This document shows positions 45,391-51,555 of a DNA stretch of 51,555 bases, piece by piece. Source of the DNA: Gemmatimonadota bacterium (GTDB lineage: Bacteria; Gemmatimonadota; Gemmatimonadetes; Gemmatimonadales; Gemmatimonadaceae); NCBI GenBank assembly GCA_026387895.1, contig JAPLKT010000025.1, positions 1-51,555 of the forward strand. Reading direction: 5' to 3'. Each line of letters begins with the position of its first letter. The stretch's first letter is position 1. The notes beneath the pieces were generated by a model. It did not search any database. It saw only the letters and a program-made list of their open reading frames with translations, and was not told the DNA's origin. The position numbers were made by a program, and so were the translations under genes.

Positions 45391-45423
45391 ACAGCGCCAG
45401 CCGCGAGGTGCGGCTGGCGCTGT
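45391..45423. terminator. Hairpin terminator after the DUF805 gene
   Basis: A perfect 14-bp stem ACAGCGCCAGCCGC/GCGGCTGGCGCTGT with a 5-nt loop lies 40 bp past the DUF805 stop and upstream of the propeller gene start. Confidence 0.7.
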
Positions 45424-45463
45424 GGCACTTGCTTCCGTTCGCAGCGCTCGCGATCAAGGTGCG

Positions 45464-45886
45464 CTAGCGCGGCCCGTACTTGTTGTCGCCCTGCGTGCCT
45501 TCCTCACAAAACCAGATCGTCAGTGGGATTGCTCCGATAACTGTGAGGACAATCGCATACCACCAGCCCGAGCGATTCGTGTCATGCAGGCGGCGCACTG
45601 TGACTGCGAGTCCAGGAAGCGCTAGTCCTAGGATGCAGAGCCAGTAGAGACCGCTCTGCACGAGTGAGCCCGCGCCGAACAAAAAGATCGAGACAATGCT
45701 GACCCCTAAGTCCGCAAGGAACGAAAAGAGGCTCCAGTACCAGAACTCCGCACGGCTCGCTCGCCCCTCGAACGCCGCATACTTTGAGAAGCACGCGCGA
45801 ACGGCATCGCCGAAGCCGATCGGGCCGCTGGGCTGCGCCGTGTGTTTCGGCGTGGGTGCTTCCGGTTGAACGGACGAGCTTGTCAT
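45464..45886 (-). CDS. DUF805 membrane protein
   Basis: A 140-aa protein with the DUF805 pattern: CFSKYAAFEGRASRAEFWYWSLF leading into membrane helices, ADLGVSIVSIFLF, LALPGLAVTVRRLHDTNRSGWW and a final helix, ending EGTQGDNKYGPR. About four membrane segments. These proteins are widespread inner-membrane proteins of unknown function. Start 45886 fits the family, with a short Pro/Thr-rich N-terminus. It is separated from its neighbours by hairpins on both sides, so it is probably a single-gene unit. Confidence 0.9.
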   Translation of the reverse strand: MTSSSVQPEAPTPKHTAQPSGPIGFGDAVRACFSKYAAFEGRASRAEFWYWSLFSFLADLGVSIVSIFLFGAGSLVQSGLYWLCILGLALPGLAVTVRRLHDTNRSGWWYAIVLTVIGAIPLTIWFCEEGTQGDNKYGPR

Positions 45887-45975
45887 GGCTGCGCTCCAGC
45901 TGTCAGCGATTGTGTCGTGGGGACCGGGATTACCCTCGAGAATGCGTCTACGCTAAAGTTGACCGTTTGTACTGG

Positions 45976-46010
45976 GAAGGCGCCAGCCACAGGATGTGGC
46001 CAGCGCCTTC
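45976..46010. terminator. Imperfect hairpin terminator
   Basis: GAAGGCGC..GCCACA pairs with TGTGGC..GCGCCTTC (8 + 6 bp with two mismatches between) around a 3-nt loop, 30 bp past the stop of the small secreted protein gene. Confidence 0.6.
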
Positions 46011-46037
46011 GTCATTCATGCGTCGTACCAGTCGCGC

Positions 46038-46433
46038 TTAGCTGCAGCGGAGAACCTTCACGGCGTAGCCGGTATTGGGCGGCGCAGCCGGATTCATGGT
46101 CGACATCGTGCAGGTCAAGCCGGCCGGGAGATCCGCCATCTTCTTATAGACCCCCTTGTAGCACGACACGGAGTGAATGTACGGAGCTTTCACGTTCAGC
46201 GGATTCCAGTGCGACGTCTTGACGCCCGTGCGCGAATCCGTGAACTCGATTTCTGTGTTCGAGAGCGCGCGTGGGTTTGTCACCGTCTGCGTCGCAGTGC
46301 CGCTGGGAATCACGCACTCCATGGCGGTGGGAATCTTAATCATTCCCGTCGTGTCGGTGAGCGCCTGCGCCTGCGCCGGCCGAGCGGCTAGTCCGAGTGT
46401 GAGCACCGCGAGCAACACAATCTTCGCTTTCAT
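46038..46433 (-). CDS. Small secreted protein, unknown function
   Basis: A 131-aa exported protein. A signal peptide MKAKIVLLAVLTLGLAARPAQAQ is cleaved before ALTDTTG. The mature part has four Cys (ECVIP, VSCYKG, LTCTMS, VLRCS), likely forming two disulfides, plus a short beta-rich domain. No family was recognised. ATG 46433 is set by the leader; the extension upstream is non-coding. A sigma70-like promoter (TTGCAA, 18 bp, TATATT) lies about 50 bp upstream on the minus strand. The divergent plus-strand gene at 46.7 kb shares the spacer. Confidence 0.75.
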   Translation of the reverse strand: MKAKIVLLAVLTLGLAARPAQAQALTDTTGMIKIPTAMECVIPSGTATQTVTNPRALSNTEIEFTDSRTGVKTSHWNPLNVKAPYIHSVSCYKGVYKKMADLPAGLTCTMSTMNPAAPPNTGYAVKVLRCS

Positions 46434-46483
46434 GGTTGACTCCTTGCCGAGAGGTGATGAGGCTGAGAAGGTAACACTACGAG

Positions 46484-46513
46484 AATATACGGCGTTATGG
46501 TATCGGTTTGCAA
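46484..46513 (-). promoter_or_regulatory. Probable sigma70-type promoter
   Basis: On the minus strand TTGCAA (46508-46513) and TATATT (46484-46489) are spaced 18 bp and lie about 50 bp before the start of the small secreted protein gene. The spacer is in an AT-rich intergenic region. Confidence 0.55.
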
Positions 46514-46662
46514 AGCCCATACATATAACGTGACGCCCCCGATACGCCGAAGCATGCGTACAATGCTGAAACACCGCTGTGACGCACATCACTAACTGTC
46601 GTATTGTGTGACAGGGGGGAATGTCGTACTTTTTATGTGCCACCCTACTTACGAGGTTCCTC

Positions 46663-47445
46663 ATGCACCGTGCACTTCGTCTGACCCTTCGCGCCGCAAT
46701 GGCTATGGCCGCCGTGCTCGTCGCCGCTCCCGCCGCCATGGCGCAGATCCCCGGCATGCCGCTCTATACCAACCCGCGTTACGGCTCTGGCATCCGCGTG
46801 CACGCAGACGCGGGCGGTTCGTCAGAAAAAATGATCGGTAATCAGGTGTTGCAGGGTGGTGTCTCGCTGGCACTCGGACCGGTGGGCTTCAGTGCGAGCG
46901 TGGGAAGCAGCTCGGAAAACCTGGCGTCGCTTAGCAGCTGCGCGTCGCGTCCGACTGTGGGCTGCGAGCGCAAAAAGATTAGCGCCTCCGCACTCGGCCA
47001 GTTCCGCGTGATCGGCGACGGCAACTCGTTCCTCACTGTCGCGCTCTTTGGCGGAGTCGCCACGGATCTCTCCATGTCGGACGCCCTCGATTGCAGTCAG
47101 TACACGGGCCTCTCGGCCACGGTCTGCAACATCGACAAGAAGAATAACTCGGCGAAGCGCATGACGATTCCGGTTGGCGCCTCGGTATCGGCGCACATCC
47201 CGCTGTTGATCACCAGCCTGAACGTCTGGGCCGCACCCCGGTATAGCTTCAATACGATGATGAACTGCCCGGACGGCGCCAACTGCGGTGTCAACGGCGG
47301 CGACGTGCGCGTTGCGATCGGGGCTGACATGCCGATTCTTGGCCTGTTCGCCATTCGTGCCGCGTACGACATGGGCAAGATTGGTGGCCAGAACGCCAAC
47401 TTCTGGGGCCTCGGCGGCTCCATCGGCTTCGGCGGCGTGCACTAG
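46663..47445 (+). CDS. Exported beta-barrel-like protein, unknown function
   Basis: A 260-aa protein with a signal peptide ending PAAMAQ, then a Gly-rich mature part with alternating beta segments such as ALGPVGFSASVGSSSE, FLTVALFGGVATDLSM, LNVWAAPRYSFNTM, DVRVAIGADMPILGLFAIRAAYDMG and the C-terminal LGGSIGFGGVH. The pattern suits a small outer-membrane beta-barrel. Two Cys pairs sit in loops. ATG 46663 is preceded by ACGAGG. No known family was assigned. It is followed by an excellent terminator and is probably transcribed alone. Confidence 0.7.
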   Translation: MHRALRLTLRAAMAMAAVLVAAPAAMAQIPGMPLYTNPRYGSGIRVHADAGGSSEKMIGNQVLQGGVSLALGPVGFSASVGSSSENLASLSSCASRPTVGCERKKISASALGQFRVIGDGNSFLTVALFGGVATDLSMSDALDCSQYTGLSATVCNIDKKNNSAKRMTIPVGASVSAHIPLLITSLNVWAAPRYSFNTMMNCPDGANCGVNGGDVRVAIGADMPILGLFAIRAAYDMGKIGGQNANFWGLGGSIGFGGVH

Positions 47446-47483
47446 TCGCACCGAAGACACACGATTACATGAAAGACGGTAGA

Positions 47484-47518
47484 ACAACGGGCGCTCGAAC
47501 TTCTCGAGCGCCCGTTGT
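47484..47518 (+). terminator. Intrinsic terminator
   Basis: A perfect 15-bp stem ACAACGGGCGCTCGA with its complement and 5-nt loop ACTTC, followed by GTGTTTTTC, ends the barrel gene. It lies just before the metalloprotease-like gene. Confidence 0.85.
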
Positions 47519-47573
47519 GTTTTTCACAGCTGCTGGTGACAATGTCGGCTGCCGCATAATCCCAGGAGAAACT

Positions 47574-48776
47574 ATGCGTGTAGGACCTGCTCGACCGTTG
47601 GTGCTCAGTGCGACACTCGCGGTGGCACTTGTTGGTGTGGTGGCCTGTGGTGGCGCGGCCCCGACCAATGCCAGCAACTCAAACACGAACGGCACCGGTA
47701 TTGCTGAGTGCAAGTTGCCGACGACTGGGTCGGGGCGCGGGGTGTATCTCGGATTCCCGCGTCGGCCGAATGGGCTCAAGACAATAGGAACGGTGAATGT
47801 CGGCGTGGCGATGGTCGACTTTTCCGATGCCGTGGCCAACAAGACGCCTCAGGCGGCGTTCGCTATGATCTCCCCAGGGGCCGTGAATTTCTTCACCGCG
47901 GCGTCATACGGGCAGATGAATTTGGTGCTGACGCCAACGCTGCGGTGGGACCGTATGAGCAAGGCGTCGACTGGCTATAGCATGACGCGCGCGACCATCT
48001 CGTTCGCGAGTCAGAAAGCCTACGCGACCGAGGCACTAACCCTCGCCTCGCGCACGTTGGACTTCTCGAATGCGGACGCCTTTTTGGTGCTCACCACACC
48101 CAATGCGTCCGTGATTGATCTTGGGCCGACATTCACCGCGAATGCAGGCGACGGGATCACCATCAGCGGCCGAGCGATGGAGAGCGGGGTGACGTCGGGG
48201 TACGATCTCAATTTCTGGGGTCCGTACTGGCTGAACCACGAAATGGGGCACGCCGCAGGGCTCGTGGATTTGATCGATTTCAATCCGGGGACGCTGCACC
48301 GTGACCACTGGACCGGCACCTTCAGCATCATGACCGAGATCAACGCCTTGGCGCCGATGTATTTCGCGTGGGAGGCCTGGCAGAGCGGCTGGATCGCCGA
48401 CTCGCAGATCACCTGTGCGCCTGCGGCGGCGACCACGACGGTGACACTTACCCCGATCGAAGACGCGGGCGGCATGAAGGCGGTCATCATTCCCATCGGC
48501 AAGTACTCGGCGATTGTCGTCGAGAGCCGACGCGCGAAGGGACTCGACTATCAGCTCGGGGCCGGTGGACCGCTCGTGTACCTGGTGAACACGGATATCG
48601 GTACGCAGAATCCCAACGGGCTTGGGCTGATCAAGGTGCTCCCGCTCGACGATGCGGATTACACCAAGGTCAGGAAGCTGCTCACTCCTGATCAGAGTGT
48701 CACCTACGCCGGCGTGACGGTGAAGTTTCAGTCACTCACCGGTGGGAACGATGTGATTGCGGTGACGCGGCCGTAA
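47574..48776 (+). CDS. Metzincin-like (M6-type) lipoprotein protease candidate
   Basis: A 400-aa lipoprotein; the leader ends LVGVVACGGAAP. The active-site-like motif is WLNHEMGHAAGLVDL, which fits the HExxHxxGxxD zinc signature of M6 (immune inhibitor A)-type and other metzincin-like peptidases, with three ligands present. A later IMTEINA may act as the Met-turn equivalent. The N-terminal part and the C-terminal beta-rich tail are unassigned. ATG 47574 follows CAGGAGAAACT, a strong ribosome-binding site, and the upstream in-frame extension crosses the terminator, so it is rejected. Secreted or surface-linked proteolysis is inferred. Confidence 0.8.
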   Translation: MRVGPARPLVLSATLAVALVGVVACGGAAPTNASNSNTNGTGIAECKLPTTGSGRGVYLGFPRRPNGLKTIGTVNVGVAMVDFSDAVANKTPQAAFAMISPGAVNFFTAASYGQMNLVLTPTLRWDRMSKASTGYSMTRATISFASQKAYATEALTLASRTLDFSNADAFLVLTTPNASVIDLGPTFTANAGDGITISGRAMESGVTSGYDLNFWGPYWLNHEMGHAAGLVDLIDFNPGTLHRDHWTGTFSIMTEINALAPMYFAWEAWQSGWIADSQITCAPAAATTTVTLTPIEDAGGMKAVIIPIGKYSAIVVESRRAKGLDYQLGAGGPLVYLVNTDIGTQNPNGLGLIKVLPLDDADYTKVRKLLTPDQSVTYAGVTVKFQSLTGGNDVIAVTRP

Positions 48777-48801
48777 GGGGTTCCGTTTGGGTGGGATGCA
48801 C

Positions 48802-48834
48802 AAGTGGCCGGCGCATCATCTGCGCCGGCCACTT
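48802..48834. terminator. Bidirectional hairpin terminator
   Basis: A perfect 14-bp stem AAGTGGCCGGCGCA/TGCGCCGGCCACTT with a 5-nt loop TCATC sits between the converging protease-like gene and the M20 peptidase gene. Confidence 0.8.
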
Positions 48835-48848
48835 TGCATAGCAATCGC

Positions 48849-50360
48849 TTACGGAATCGTCGGCGGATTCGTCGTCAGCAACTTGGTAATGCGATACAAG
48901 AACTCCTGGCCCTCAAAGAAGGACTTGATCCCCATGCGTTCGTCGCGGCCGTGCGCGCGCGCGTCGACCGACGGGTCACTGAAGAGCCCCGAGACACCGT
49001 AGGCGGGGACGCCGAGTGTGAGGAAGAAGCGTGAGTCGTTGGCGCCGGTGGACATGGTGGGGATGATCGGGATGTTCCCGAAGAGTTCTTTGGTGACCTG
49101 TGCTACTGGCTGCGAGATCTCGGCGGAGAGCGATGCGGCCGGCGAGTTGGCGCGCTGTGATTTCACGAGCACTTTGACGGCCGTATCGCCGATTGCTGTT
49201 TCGAGCGCGCGGCGGACATCGTCAGGCGCGTCGGTGGGATACATGCGGCAGTTGATGTTCGCTTCGGCGAGCTGTGGCAGGGCGTTGGTGGCATGTCCGC
49301 CGGAGAGCATGGTGGCGACGCAGGTGGTGCGGAGCATGGAGCTGTACTTCTCGTCGGCGGCGATGATTGCAGCGGCGGCGGCGTCGGCTGGGTTGGCGAC
49401 GAGCGCCTGCATGGCGCGCCCCATGGCCGGTGTTTCCTGCTTGGCCGTTTCGGTGAAGAACTGCCGCGTGACTTCGCTCATGCGCACCGGAAAGTGGTAG
49501 CGTCCCACTTTGGAGAGGGCGTCGGCGAGCGAGGTGATGGCGTTGTCGTCGCGCGGCACCGAGGAGTGGCCGCCGCGGTTGGTAACGTGCAGGGTGAAGT
49601 TGGCGACCACTTTTTGCGCGAGCTGGATTGTATTGAAGAGCGGCTGTCCGTTGCGCAGCACGCCGCCGCCTCCTTCGTTGATTACGATCCCCGCGTCGAC
49701 GAGTTCACGATGGTTGGTGACCAGCCAGTCGACGCCGTTGAAGGGGCCACTTTCTTCGTCGCTCGTGAGGGCCACAATGATGTCGCGATCCGGGCGCCAT
49801 CCTTCGGCCTTCATGCGCAGGAGATTCGCCACGAAGATTGCTGCCATGGCTTTATCGTCGGCCACGCCGCGGGCGTAGTAGTAGCCCTCTTTCTCGGTAA
49901 AGACGAAGGGGTCGAGGTCTGGGGACCAGTCGGCCTTGAGCGCTTCGACCACGTCTAGGTGAGCGAGGAGCAGGAGCGGCTTGCGGCCGGCGGGGTTCTT
50001 GCCGCGGAGGCGCGCGACCACGTTGTGGCGCTCGGGGCGGGGGCCACCAATGAAAATGTCGGAGTCGGGGATCCCCGCGGCGCGGAAGCGCTTGGCCATA
50101 GCCAGGGCGCCATTGGTGATGTTGCCGGTGGAGACTGAGGTATTGATCTCGACCAGTTCCTTGAGGACGCCGCGTGCGACTTCCTGGGTGGGGGAGAGCT
50201 TGCCTGGTGTGAAGTCGGGGGTGGTGGCGGGTTTTGCTTGGGCGCTGAGCAGTGCGGGGAGCAGGGCGGCGATCGCGAGGGTGGACATCGCGAGGGTGGA
50301 CATCGCGAGGGTGGACATCGCGAGGGTGGACATCGCGCGGCGGGTGGTGAGGAGGGTCAT
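48849..50360 (-). CDS. Exported M20-family metallopeptidase
   Basis: A 503-aa dizinc peptidase or amidohydrolase of the M20/M28-like carboxypeptidase group. Metal ligands sit in LLLLAHLDVVEA, YARGVADDKAMAA, LTSDEESGPFNG and the C-terminal His/Asp region (YGVSGLFSDPS ... HGRDERMGIKSF). The dimerisation domain lies near residues 220-340 (TNRGGHSSVPRDDNAI). The signal peptide carries a Met-Ser-Thr-Leu-Ala motif repeated four times, encoded by a 15-bp tandem repeat (50271-50330), before a normal hydrophobic core. Substrates are unknown. Upstream lies a six-copy decamer array. Confidence 0.9.
   Translation of the reverse strand: MTLLTTRRAMSTLAMSTLAMSTLAMSTLAIAALLPALLSAQAKPATTPDFTPGKLSPTQEVARGVLKELVEINTSVSTGNITNGALAMAKRFRAAGIPDSDIFIGGPRPERHNVVARLRGKNPAGRKPLLLLAHLDVVEALKADWSPDLDPFVFTEKEGYYYARGVADDKAMAAIFVANLLRMKAEGWRPDRDIIVALTSDEESGPFNGVDWLVTNHRELVDAGIVINEGGGGVLRNGQPLFNTIQLAQKVVANFTLHVTNRGGHSSVPRDDNAITSLADALSKVGRYHFPVRMSEVTRQFFTETAKQETPAMGRAMQALVANPADAAAAAIIAADEKYSSMLRTTCVATMLSGGHATNALPQLAEANINCRMYPTDAPDDVRRALETAIGDTAVKVLVKSQRANSPAASLSAEISQPVAQVTKELFGNIPIIPTMSTGANDSRFFLTLGVPAYGVSGLFSDPSVDARAHGRDERMGIKSFFEGQEFLYRITKLLTTNPPTIP
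50271..50330 (-). repeat. Four 15-bp tandem repeats within a signal peptide
   Basis: The plus-strand unit CATCGCGAGGGTGGA occurs three times exactly, and a fourth time with one mismatch. It codes for the MSTLA repeats in the leader of the M20 peptidase; copy-number change would keep the reading frame but alter signal-peptide length. Confidence 0.9.
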
Positions 50361-50390
50361 GGTGTGGATAATACGAGGTTCGGAGCGTGG

Positions 50391-50450
50391 AGGCGAGCGG
50401 AGGCGAGCGGAGGCGAGCGGAGGCGAGCGGAGGCGAGCGGAGGCGAGCGG
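50391..50450 (-). repeat. Six exact decamer repeats upstream of the M20 gene
   Basis: The 10-bp unit AGGCGAGCGG (plus strand) is present six times without mismatch, 30-90 bp before the M20 start. The period matches about one helical turn, so spacing of any upstream element would change by whole turns as copies are gained or lost. Confidence 0.9.
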
Positions 50451-50549
50451 GTTTGGCGGGGGAGCTGCGCGTGAACTAGCGGCTAGACTCTCGAGGTACG
50501 GCGCGATAGATTATTCAGACTGTCCGCGAGGTGGAGTAGTTGCGGCGGA

Positions 50550-50623
50550 CGGGACGTAGCGCAGCCCGGTAGCGCACCTGAATGGGGTTCAGGGGGTCGC
50601 GGGTTCGAATCCCGCCGTCCCGA
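50550..50623 (+). tRNA. tRNA-Pro (GGG)
   Basis: Acceptor CGGGACG/CGTCCCG, D-stem GCGC/GCGC, anticodon stem CCTGA/TCAGG around loop ATGGGGT, T-arm GCGGG-TTCGAAT-CCCGC, discriminator A. It is a solitary tRNA, on the opposite strand to its neighbours. Confidence 0.93.
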
Positions 50624-50654
50624 CTTGTGTAAGGCTTGTCTCCCCCAGCGGCGA

Positions 50655-51197
50655 TCAGCCGCAGCCGCCGCCACCCGCACCAACCCACAACACCCCATAC
50701 GCACTCGGCGCGCGATCGAGTGGTCCCACCCAATAGATCCGCGCGCCACGCTGCGACTGCAACGCCGGCGGCACACCAACTAACGGCCGACGTTCGCCAT
50801 TGGTGAGTCGTAGCTCGTACCCCGCGGCCGCCGAGCAGAGCGTGCCGTCCGTGGCCGCGACGCTGTCGGCGCTGCGGACCGCGAAGTGGGACACGGCAAC
50901 GCCGCAGCCCGGACCTGCAGGCGTCAGCGCACCGCTGCGATCATCCCGAACGCCCCACACGGTGATCTCGAGCCCCTGCGCCGCGCTCAGCCCACTTGGG
51001 ATGGCTTCGCGCACGTCACACACGCCGCCCGCGTGGCGCAGCACCAGGCGAACCATTGGCTCGCTGCCAGTGACCGAGAGCACGCCGCGCAGCGAATCCG
51101 AGGCCAGCGGTGCCACGCGCGCCTCCACCTTCGGCGTCGCCCGTTTGCAGGCAGTAATCGATGCCACCAAGAGCAACGCGCGCACAGAAACATGCAT
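50655..51197 (-). CDS. Small lipoprotein, unknown function
   Basis: A 180-aa lipoprotein; the leader MHVSVRALLLVASITACK has a lipobox at Cys17. The remainder is beta-rich with four further Cys (VCDVRE, PGCGV, TLCSAA, GGCG), and ends in a Gly run. No family was recognised. It starts 9 bp after the stop of the upstream gene at 51206, so both are in one operon. ATG 51197 is set by the lipoprotein leader; a longer in-frame extension upstream overlaps the neighbouring gene and is rejected. Confidence 0.65.
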   Translation of the reverse strand: MHVSVRALLLVASITACKRATPKVEARVAPLASDSLRGVLSVTGSEPMVRLVLRHAGGVCDVREAIPSGLSAAQGLEITVWGVRDDRSGALTPAGPGCGVAVSHFAVRSADSVAATDGTLCSAAAGYELRLTNGERRPLVGVPPALQSQRGARIYWVGPLDRAPSAYGVLWVGAGGGGCG

Positions 51198-51205
51198 CAC
51201 GCGGC

Positions 51206-51555
51206 TCACGGCAACCGCGCGATCGCGATCCGCAACGTCGCCGCCGGTGCGCCGCCGCCGAATGCGCGGAGTTCGAGCACCTGTGCCGCCGACATCGTGC
51301 CGCTGAACCGGAAGTACGCCGCCGCGCCGCCACGAATGCCGACCTGCGATGCCGTGAAGGCGCCAAACGATCCTGTGGCTGGCACAAGCGGGAAGGGGAG
51401 AGTGAACCGCGTTCTCCAGGTCGGATCGGCACTCAGCTGGATATAGATCTCGCGCGTGTTCCAGGTCGGGATCTTGAGATCTGCGCTCGAGGAGATGAGC
51501 CCAGGGAAGTCGTCCGTATACAGCGCGAGACTCCATCCGCCGATCATTTGATCAA
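51206..51555 (-). CDS. C-terminal end of a second Ig/HExxH-type protein (cut by window edge)
   Basis: The visible 116 codons match the last part of the protein encoded at 9058-11583: GGWSLALYTDDFPG against GEWSLAMYLDDLPG, a WN-R-IF/IY core, a beta-rich module, and a final ALRIAIARLP / TMRIAIARVQ end. The frame stays open to the right edge, so the N-terminal part, including any metalloprotease-like HExxH, lies outside. This indicates a paralogous pair about 40 kb apart. It precedes a small lipoprotein gene, which the first copy does not have. Confidence 0.8.
   Translation of the reverse strand, partial: DQMIGGWSLALYTDDFPGLISSSADLKIPTWNTREIYIQLSADPTWRTRFTLPFPLVPATGSFGAFTASQVGIRGGAAAYFRFSGTMSAAQVLELRAFGGGAPAATLRIAIARLP

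Noticed and set aside
47469-47573. Upstream start for the metzincin-like protein at 47469
   Set aside because: It would run through the intrinsic terminator of the previous gene; ATG 47574 has a strong ribosome-binding site and lipoprotein leader.
50391-50450. CRISPR array
   Set aside because: Decamers are directly adjacent with no spacers; a simple tandem repeat. No cas genes are present.

Overview
The window is about 51.6 kb of GC-rich bacterial DNA with Gram-negative features: outer-membrane beta-barrels, a TonB-dependent receptor, an RND/TolC efflux system and many lipoproteins. The mix of genes (Ig-like-repeat lipoproteins, YHYH protein, class-V aminotransferases, sortilin-type propeller proteins, secreted M20 peptidase and YtcJ-type amidohydrolase, EF-P beginning MAMPATQ) most resembles Gemmatimonadota. 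That assignment is inference from gene style; no rRNA is present. No CRISPR array, transposase, integrase or prophage was found.

Layout. 1-2.8 kb: the tail of a sulfur-oxidation operon (di-haem cytochrome c, SoxC-type molybdoenzyme, SoxD-type cytochrome lipoprotein). 2.9-11.6 kb: a beta-barrel protein, mannose-1-phosphate guanylyltransferase, a TonB receptor, ApaG, a class-V aminotransferase and a large Ig-domain/HExxH lipoprotein. 11.6-15.7 kb: a lipoprotein/lipid-type ABC exporter (ATPase plus FtsX permease) divergent from an SGNH esterase, the same arrangement as tesA/ybbA/ybbP in enterobacteria. 15.8-17.3 kb: efp with a clear sigma70-type promoter, then tRNAs His, Trp, Glu, Glu and Thr, with an orphan T-arm between the last two. 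17.4-20.8 kb: a minus-strand set YHYH protein - HupE-like - DoxX - small membrane protein. 20.9-25.7 kb: amidohydrolase, methyltransferase, tRNA-Gly, a DUF4236 protein, and an ECF sigma factor / membrane regulator / Spy-like operon. 25.8-35.6 kb: a membrane hybrid histidine kinase whose 5' end contains an 11-C tract, a three-gene RND efflux operon and a second class-V aminotransferase. 35.6-40.6 kb: a minus-strand signalling operon of two isochorismatase-fold paralogues, a hybrid kinase with REC and HPt, and a REC-EAL protein broken by one TGA. 40.7-51.6 kb: an amidase, a sortilin-like propeller protein broken by one TAG, DUF805, small secreted proteins, a metzincin-like lipoprotein, an M20 peptidase with a repeat-built signal peptide, tRNA-Pro, a small lipoprotein and the 3' end of a paralogue of the 9-kb Ig/HExxH protein.

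The strongest candidate for an undescribed system is the 35.6-40.6 kb operon. Both isochorismatase-like proteins lack the catalytic Asp of the family (one also lacks the Lys) yet keep the Cys, and they are packed against a phosphorelay kinase and a cyclic-di-GMP phosphodiesterase-type regulator. This suggests ligand sensing or scaffolding rather than hydrolysis. The YHYH-HupE-DoxX set is a second candidate, possibly for metal handling at the envelope.

Positions of tRNAs, hairpins and repeats were worked out by eye. Family names rest on motif recognition, not on database searches.
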